Assembly: GCA_030407085.1 (NCBI GenBank) | Contig: CM059585.1 | Location: forward strand, 67,134,501-67,198,500 | From: Trichopria drosophilae | Lineage: Eukaryota > Arthropoda > Insecta > Hymenoptera > Diapriidae | Length of the DNA: 64,000 nucleotides | Direction: 5' to 3' | Shown here: positions 56,900 through 64,000 of the stretch, piece after piece | Position numbering within the stretch: the stretch's first letter is position 1 | Layout: each line of letters begins with the position of its first letter | The notes under the pieces: generated by a model | What the model saw: only the letters and a program-made list of their open reading frames with translations | Database searches by the model: none | Told to the model about the DNA's origin: nothing | Position numbers and translations under genes: made by a program

Positions 56900-59800
56900 A
56901 ATATAAAGATACACCAGGATGCAAAAATCACGACAATTAGTCAATCATTTCTCTAAAAATATTCTGTGAACCTTTTTGTTACACGGCTTCGGGTATTACA
57001 ATATCCTTGAAATCAAAATACTCAATTTAACGTAAAATAAATATGGGAATAAAGTGTCGTAATGACACCATACTCGTAACATAAAAACAACGACATGCGC
57101 ATTATGTTTAACTGTATAGGAGGCATATTGTTTCGTGTTTTATGTCGTGCCTTTATACACTCATATTTACAAAGATGGAACCTAGCTCGACAGCATCAGA
57201 TGCAACGGAGTGTTTGATTCAAATACTGTAGTCCTAAATTAAAAGAAACGCGACGGGATGAATGATTTTTTAAGAATTCTATAAATATAGGGGAATTTCC
57301 TAAACAATTAATACGGTATACTCGTTTACAAGAAATTAACGATATCATATAATTTTATTTTAGTAAGATACTATTATTTCATTTTGTATTTGTTCAGAGA
57401 TTTAAATTTTACATAGACAATTTTCCAGTAAATTAGAATTTAGTGACGCTTCTTTGCTTTCATAATACCAAATGCCACGTGATATAAGGGAATGCAACTA
57501 AGGGATACCAGACAGTTAGCATAGGAGGATGAGGTGACGGGGCACGTCTCATTCGGACAAATTATTTGGGCCGAGTTAGTTAGCAGCACCACAATAGACT
57601 GGCACTTGCAGTCGAATCGCACGCTGCGACGCCTCCCTCGTTACATTACATTACATTTATCTGTGAAAGGTTATCCCAACCTGAACCCTCTTTTCTCCGC
57701 TATCTCTATAGCAACGCCTGGTACAGAGAAAATCATATGCCCTCGGCCCTTCTTGACATCTTTCCCTTCTTACTATTCCTATCTCATTCTCTGCAGCATG
57801 CCAGTCAGAGAGATGAACAAGAATACAATGACTTTGGAATGAAATTCCCTCGAAATAAAACGTGGCGAGTAATTCGCAACACTATACGAAATCGACGGGA
57901 AATCGCGTGAGAACTGTTTTGAAATTTAATCACAATTTTCTGCCGGTGAAATGAACAGGGATTAATAAATCAAAATGTATTTTAGTTAATTTACATGTTT
58001 GCATTCAGGTTCGCATATAACTTTACCTACCGGTGTTATCTATTTTAAATTGATTCAATTTACAAATGTCGCTATTTAGTAGGCACTTATTATCGAACAT
58101 TGTTGGAAAGTGCATATACACTAGACAATAAACAGGTAAAATCATGCGACACAAGTGTCCAATTTTATTGGACGTTTATTAAACAAATTTTTTAGATAAC
58201 GTTTGTTTGGATTGTTGTAAATAAAAGCTTCAATGTATCGATGATTATAAAACTTTTTTCATATTATTAATTAAAATTGTAGCTTTTATTAAATTTATTT
58301 ACGAAGAACGTAGCAGAAATTCTTACAACTGATAAGAGACGTAATTGTATTCTGTCTATCTCGAGCAGAAAGAACGGCACAAGAGATGCCTCAGAAAGAA
58401 GTTAAAATAGTCCCTAGTGTTTTATATCATATATTCGGTTTGTCTATTACAAGAATATTCTATAATATAGCGATTCATAGCTATTTGTATATCTAGAATA
58501 AACAGGATAGTTACAGACTACTCAAGATTCTTAATTAATTGAAATTGACTTTAAAGTCTAAATAAGCAGTGTTTAACAGTAGAAAAAAATTAAAAATGGT
58601 AAATTTATCTCAGGGGTTATCTAGTGTTAGCATGCGTATATCATAGTAACAAAAAACCAACTTTTAGGTATCAAAAAATAATATTTAAAAAACTTGCAAA
58701 ACAAACGGTAGTCGGCAGGACAAATTATGAATCTGGCAAAATAGTAAATGTGGATAATAGTAAAAGTGGAATCAGCCTTGTTTTCTCATTGTAATAAAAG
58801 AATATTGGTCATGGAGGAAATCTTAAAATACAACGTGAGTAGTAAACTCTAAAAGGTATTTTTGCATATTAAAAGAATGTGTTTTCCAAAAATAAAGAGA
58901 AGAAAGTAATCGGCCACTTTAAGACAGTGGCCTTAAAGCTGTAAAATTCCGAACAAAAATGACGAGAAAATGAACAATGTGGGATGCGTCGAGCTTATTA
59001 TAAATATGAAAAACCTGTTTGGTTTGAAATCCTCGCTGATGATTTAAGCGAGATATCGCGGAATTAATAAACGGTATACGGATCATAAATAAGGTCATTT
59101 TTTTAGTAAATTAATGGTTTACCAAACAAAAAATCCTCCTACAAAAGTTGGCAATTTTCAAATTCTAAACATTTTTTCTTTTTATGCTTTTTTGCTACCT
59201 TTCATAATTTGCGAACAAAATTCGAAAAACAGCCTGCATCAACCATTATTTTCAAACTCGACATAATTTCATCCGGTTGGTTCAGAATCTCATCTATTTT
59301 ATTTATTCTATAAAATAACATCATTTTGGAGTCTGTGGCCGCTCAGATTCATTGATTAAGTTTAAACACGTCAAAATTAGTCAAACTAAATGTTATAGGT
59401 TTATATTTAAGGTTTACTTCAAGTCTAAAATACTCTAACTGTTTAAAACACTACAAATAAGTTGCATAGAAGTTCCTCAAAGTGTTGGAAAAAAAATTCT
59501 ACAATTACTGTGATCAGTCTCTCTGTTTATACTGCAAACTATTCCTCAGCGTCTTCTACAAAATTAATCCATTCGAGTTAATGCTTAGTACAGCAGCGAG
59601 AGTGCCAAACTAACTGGTGGGCATAAAATATTGACAAAAAATAATGTAGCCATGTTTTTAGTTTATAATTTGTTATTGTTTGTAAATAAATGGTTTTAAA
59701 AATGAGTCTATATAAAAACTGGGAGAGCCATTCGATTCCAAGCAAAAAATCATATGGAAGTTATGTCTCGTATGTTGACAAAAATAATCGAATTTGAAAT

Positions 59801-60555
59801 AAAAAATATAGTTAACCAAAACAGCAAGAAACCCCCTTGCGACCTTACTTTTAATACTAAAGATGTTGCCGAAATAATTAGTGGAATAATACCAAAATAT
59901 TCAAATATAAAATATCAGTGTTTCCTTTTTGAAATGTTTTAATGTTTATAACAATTTGTTAAAAAAAATTATTTATGAACAAGAAAGAATCACGAAAAAA
60001 ATTATACAAGTATTACATTTTTGTCTAATGTCCTATATCCACTACTTAGTTTGGATATTTAATTCGATAATTACCCATTAACGCTCAGACGGACGAATTT
60101 TCAGCTTTAATTTGAACATCCATAATTTGTATATAAATGACTTTAGAAAAATGTAAGCTCCACTGTTTCTAACGTAAAATTGTATGCTCTTTCAGAATCT
60201 TTCAATAAAATTTCAATAAAATAAACCGCAAAAAAGTTATACACGTTTTTCTGTTAAAAAAAATGGTATTTTTTTACATTTAATTTTTCATAAAAACATC
60301 ACTTTCACCTCGAAATAGCGTTGGGAACATATCTAAGTTGAAAATATCGCATCCGTGGACCCCCAGGATTAAATTGTACCATATCTGAATTCATAATTCA
60401 AGATGGCAGTTTTCAAGGAGAGTATTCTCAAAGTTGGCAAAGTTGCAGATAATCCAGTAGTTTTATTTTAGTGTGATATTTAACTGTACGCTTAGTTGAG
60501 TGTTTGCTTTTAATTTGAACATCACTGAAAGTGTAAAACCTTATAACGTAATTGT
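56900..60555. other. AT-rich stretch without supported genes
   Basis: Several short frames (such as 57534-57842) lack motifs. The 57440-57850 part is less AT-rich but unrecognised. Confidence 0.5.
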
Positions 60556-61040
60556 AGTATTCTATCTAATATATCCCTTTGGTTACATGACATCTGCAAA
60601 TTACTTCTCAGTTTATTGGAGTATTCGGGTTTAAATGTAAAATCAGTGGAAGTATCAATCCTCATACGACAAGGGAAGTATGGTAACTAATATATCCCTT
60701 TGGTTAAAAGTGGTATTGAAATAACCGGTCAGTTCATTAGAGTATTAGCTTTTCAATTTAAAAATCACTGGACATTTAATTCCTCACAGCATTAGTATGA
60801 TTATATAACTAGTATATCCCGTTAGTTACAATAAGTCTAGAAATTAACTGTAAGTTTAATTGACTATTCTCGTTTAATTTGAAAATCACTGGAAATGTAG
60901 TATTCTATGTACTGTTTGCCTTCGGTTAAAACATGTCCTGAAATTACTTCCTAGCTTATGACAGTCTGTGTTAGCAAATATCTGGAAGTATCAATTATCA
61001 TAGGACAAATGTAGTATGGTAACTACAGTATTCCTTTGCA
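60556..61040. repeat. Degenerate ~121-bp tandem repeat, block 1
   Basis: Units aligned on TATCCCTTTGGTTA begin near 60572, 60693, 60815, 60915 and 61028. Each is followed by an AGTTTATTGGAGTATT-like and a TTTGAAAATCACTGGAAGTG-like block. Identity between units is modest. The same family resumes at 61690-61960. Confidence 0.75.
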
Positions 61041-61685
61041 TAAGGGAGTAGACCACTGTACAATTACGAAAAAAAAGTCGATTTTTTTTATTGGCTTAAT
61101 GTACACTTTAGGGTTGTAAAAACATTATTCGATTAGTAGAATATTGCAAAAAAAAATATTATTTGTGTCAAAACCGCTAAAGAGTCGGAACGAGCAATGA
61201 GCGTATTTATACCTGCCTAAAACTATAAACGCGTTTTTCTAGAAACTACATTTCTCAAACTAGGCGACGATGATACTCAGAGCCTACAGCACGTATCGAC
61301 TTCAAATTTTAACTGTAGCCCCACAGTAACAATATCTAGTAAACTACGTAAGAATTTTTTTTAAATCTTTGCAACTTTTTTTTTATAAATAATTTACTGC
61401 TCATTTTTTCGATTAAAAAATGAACCTTTTTTTACAAGTTTTATTTTGTTTCAGATAGCAGGAGTTAGCTTAAAAAAGGTAATTTCGAAGATTGGCCCAG
61501 CAGCCGCCATTTTATACGAAAATATCAATTGAAATTTTTTTTTAAAATACTTTAATACATACTTAATAAAGCTTGAAAGCGAAAATTCGATTTGTTTTTC
61601 CTTACTCCCAGAATAAATTTTCAAGTTAGGCCTTTTTTTAGTGCTCAAGAATGGTGTAACCTCTTAAAAGCGGTCTTGAGGTTAC
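61041..61685. other. AT-rich insertion-like segment between tandem-repeat blocks
   Basis: Separates the two blocks of the 121-bp repeat and shares none of its motifs. Has poly(A/T) runs and a GCAGCCGCCATTTTAT stretch similar in style to 42660-42680. No coding signal or clear ends. Confidence 0.4.
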
Positions 61686-61689
61686 TTGT

Positions 61690-61960
61690 GCGCTTATTGC
61701 TGTATTCGCATTTAACTTGAAAATCACTGAAAGTGTATAATTCTCATAGCACTTCTGTAGCATTCTATTTAATGTAACCTTTTACTTACAAGGAATGTAG
61801 AGAATAACTGCAAGTTTAATGGAGTATTCGCTTTTCAATTTAAAGTTACTAAAAGTGTCTATCCTCAGAGGACAAGTGTAGTACGCTATCTAATGTATCC
61901 CTTCGGTTTCATGACATCTTGAAATTCTCTGTTGACTTATTAGAGTTTCACGTTTGGTTT
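61690..61960. repeat. Degenerate ~121-bp tandem repeat, block 2
   Basis: Two to three further units with TGTATTCGCATTTAACTTGA, AAATCACTGAAAGTGT and TGTATCCCTTCGGTTTCATG. Confidence 0.7.
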
Positions 61961-61964
61961 TAAC

Positions 61965-63500
61965 CTTAATTTTCCGCACGGCGCGGCGGAGAGCGCTAAC
62001 TTAAACCCATCTAACTTCTTACCTTATACCTGTCCCAGAATGTTCTCTTCACGAGCTTCAGACTTGTAATTCTAGTTTTCTTGTGAACCTAATTTAAAAA
62101 ATATGAAAAACACGATTATTTCATAAAATCCAATTTTTTTTATTTAAAAGAAATGTAGGTGAAATTTTCAAAATTTTGAAAAACTAATATGTTTATTAAA
62201 AAGGACATGAAAAAATCTTTCAAAATCACTGTTTTCAAATCTTTGCATGTTTTGAAATAAAAAAGTCGTTCGCCATTGTATGCGGGTGGTATCACTTGAC
62301 TTGGAATGATCCATATAACCTTTTATGTAGAGAATTTTATGCTCCATCGCAAAAAAACGTATTTATTGAGCTTTATTTGTTGTTCGATCTCGCTATAATC
62401 TGGTATGGATCGGCTGCAAAAACTAATAACATCTGTTATGCGTATGAAAGTAGGAAAATCATGATTAGCATGTATGCTTTCAATTGTAACTTTCTCGGAG
62501 TCATATTTTAAAGGTAGAATTCCGGTAGAGTCCCGGTATATTGGGTGCACCTCGAAAACCCGACAAATCACAAAACAGACACTTCAGAAACCTGGCATTA
62601 AACAAACAGAAATTTCAAAATACAGACATTCAAAAACCAGACATTTAAAAAACAGACATTCAAAAACCCGACATTTGAAAATACAGACACCTCCGATTGG
62701 TGCGTTCCCCCGTTTTCAGCAAATTTTCTAGGATTTTTAGACACACCAGTAATGTATCCTGAAAAGATGGACGGTGTACTTCGACAAAAAACTTCTGTTG
62801 CAGCACTGTATTCAATGAAAATTATGAATTTATTAACAAAATATCAGGTCTGTAACACAAAATTCTGAACCAATGTCTGGAAGCACACTTGTTGAATTTT
62901 GAGGACTTGTCGCGATTGATAGGCTATTTAATTCTACATTCTAAAAATATCGATATTTACGATGAGCGCAAAATTTATTGAATTTTAAGGTCAAAATGTC
63001 ACGTCCATAATTTTATTCAAAATGTCATAACTGGAACAAACAGTTATAAAAATTACGGGCATTAAGATTTTTACACGTTATAATTTTTTTCTAGTATATT
63101 TGGTGTTAAGAAGGCGAGTGTTAATACTCGCTGCGTGGCAACAGTTTTCATACAAACATATCAAATTAGTGATTTTTTACGGCAAATATTCTTCCAGAAC
63201 AGTGTAATATTTAATGTGAATTTAAAATATTTCATTTAACCGGTCAAATGATCAGTATAATTACACAAAATGATTTATCACCGCTTCGTCGATGTTTCTT
63301 TATGTAACTACTATGGAAAAATAACGACTTCACGCGTATTTTAGATCTCTTTCCTTTAAAACTTTTATTTAATTTCGTTAGTTGTATTAAAATTAGTATT
63401 TTGCTATCAATACGGCTGACAATAAATGATTATTGCAAAAATAAAATGTAGGCCGCAAGCAAACATGTATTATGAAAATAATACATTATTTTATACATTT
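61965..63500. other. AT-rich DNA with an 18-bp minisatellite at 62560-62690
   Basis: CAGACATTCAAAAACC-type units repeat about seven times at 62560-62690. The rest shows no supported gene. Confidence 0.6.
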
Positions 63501-63503
63501 TTT

Positions 63504-64000
63504 TTAACGGTGGGGGGAGGGGGAGGGGTAATGCATTGGGCAGCGTAGGGGATTGATGATGTTGTTTAACGCAACTGCAACCACTCCGTATACCACCGGG
63601 TTAGTGGTTACAGCATCTCGTGTGATTTTGATGTTTTGGAGGAAAATTGGCCTCATTCCTCCCAGCATTCCAATTATCAGTACGACGAGCTTGATTTTGA
63701 ATTCTCGATGCCGCTCGCGAATCTTGAACAGGAGTTCCTGATATTTCAACCGTTTTTCGTCCTCTGTGCTGACTATGTTTGTCTCTGCTGGTGAAGAGAA
63801 CTCGATGACGAAGATGGATTTGTCATCGAAGTCAACAAGGACGATGTCAGGCTTATTGGCTGATATTTTCCTTCTGGTCGGAAATGAGTAATTCCAGTAT
63901 ATTCGGCAGGACTCATTTCCAACTACTGATTCAATATCCGTGGGAACGTACGGCAAAACTGGGGTCGCATCAATACCATAGGTGCTGCGAAGATGAAAAT
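63504..64000 (-). pseudogene. PD-(D/E)XK-type LINE C-terminus, second copy, runs off window
   Basis: An open frame from the window edge to 63504, in line with the C-terminus at 27520-27850: TYGIDATPVLPYVPTDIESV, then NKPDIVLVDFDDKSIFVIEF and SSPAETNIVSTEDEKRLKYQ. It continues about 70 residues further than copy 1, including KIKLVVLIIGMLGGMRPIFL and NPVVYGVVAVALNNIINPLR. The D in PDIV and the E in VIEF fit the acidic core of a PD-(D/E)XK nuclease. No stop occurs in the visible part (about 165 codons), so the full element outside this window may be better preserved. A T-rich run at 63491-63507 lies just beyond the coding end. Confidence 0.8.

Noticed and set aside
57534..57842. 102-codon plus-strand frame
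   Set aside because: No motif, low-complexity flanks and an equally open minus frame; no evidence of coding.

Overview
This 64 kb window is AT-rich animal DNA made almost entirely of transposable elements and their remains. I found no convincing host protein-coding gene, rRNA or intact tRNA gene. The mix of element families (an R1-clade LINE in AC microsatellites, two lineages of restriction-like-endonuclease LINEs, Copia, BEL/Pao, Gypsy, Penelope, Merlin, Harbinger, a FLYWCH/MULE-type element and a Tc1/mariner relative) fits an insect, perhaps a hymenopteran such as an ant. That placement is inference; the sequence itself shows only an insect-like repeat graveyard, such as pericentromeric or other low-recombination DNA.

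Layout. 0-5 kb: a degenerate tandem array, a decayed R1-clade LINE (copy 1, minus strand) flanked by GT/GC microsatellite, then a decayed Merlin (IS1595/ISXO2-type) transposase. 5-12 kb: AT-rich DNA with two inverted copies of an unnamed dispersed repeat and, between them, a 1.1 kb inverted-repeat element with a FLYWCH zinc-finger reading frame. 12.3-20.3 kb: a 255-bp tandem array on the left and a single inverted copy on the right, enclosing a DD41D-spaced Tc1/mariner transposase. An R1-clade LINE with an intact 1010-residue pol frame (copy 2) sits in a GT microsatellite inside this structure. 21-28 kb: a truncated apurinic-endonuclease LINE, a hammerhead-ribozyme-like motif, a clean 761-bp solo LTR with target duplication, and a decayed LINE with a C-terminal PD-(D/E)XK-like domain.

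29.9-36.1 kb is a three-level nest: a BEL/Pao pol fragment holds a Copia element (5' LTR, PBS, gag, protease, integrase, RT), which itself holds a 5'-truncated R2-superclade LINE with a 27-bp target duplication. 37.5-38.7 kb: a Penelope GIY-YIG fragment between long inverted repeats, abutting a BEL/Pao integrase C-terminus. 40-48 kb: two Gypsy pol fragments, a second Penelope fragment and unassigned CpG-containing DNA. 48.2-50.7 kb: a Harbinger transposase with three recognisable exons and a convergent Myb/SANT-like partner frame. 51.4-54.9 kb: two terminal-inverted-repeat DNA elements. 54.9-64 kb: mostly AT-rich DNA with a long CA microsatellite, a perfect 27-bp-arm hairpin and degenerate 121-bp tandem repeats. 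The window ends in a second copy of the PD-(D/E)XK LINE C-terminus, running off the edge.

Most promising observations: (1) the hammerhead-like motif, whose two loops are perfectly complementary over 9 nt; (2) the apparent birth of a tandem satellite from one arm of a DNA transposon; (3) both R1-clade LINE copies lying inside AC/GT microsatellites; (4) the datable BEL-Copia-LINE nest; (5) an unclassified DNA transposon with a 4-bp target duplication and cysteine-rich protein.
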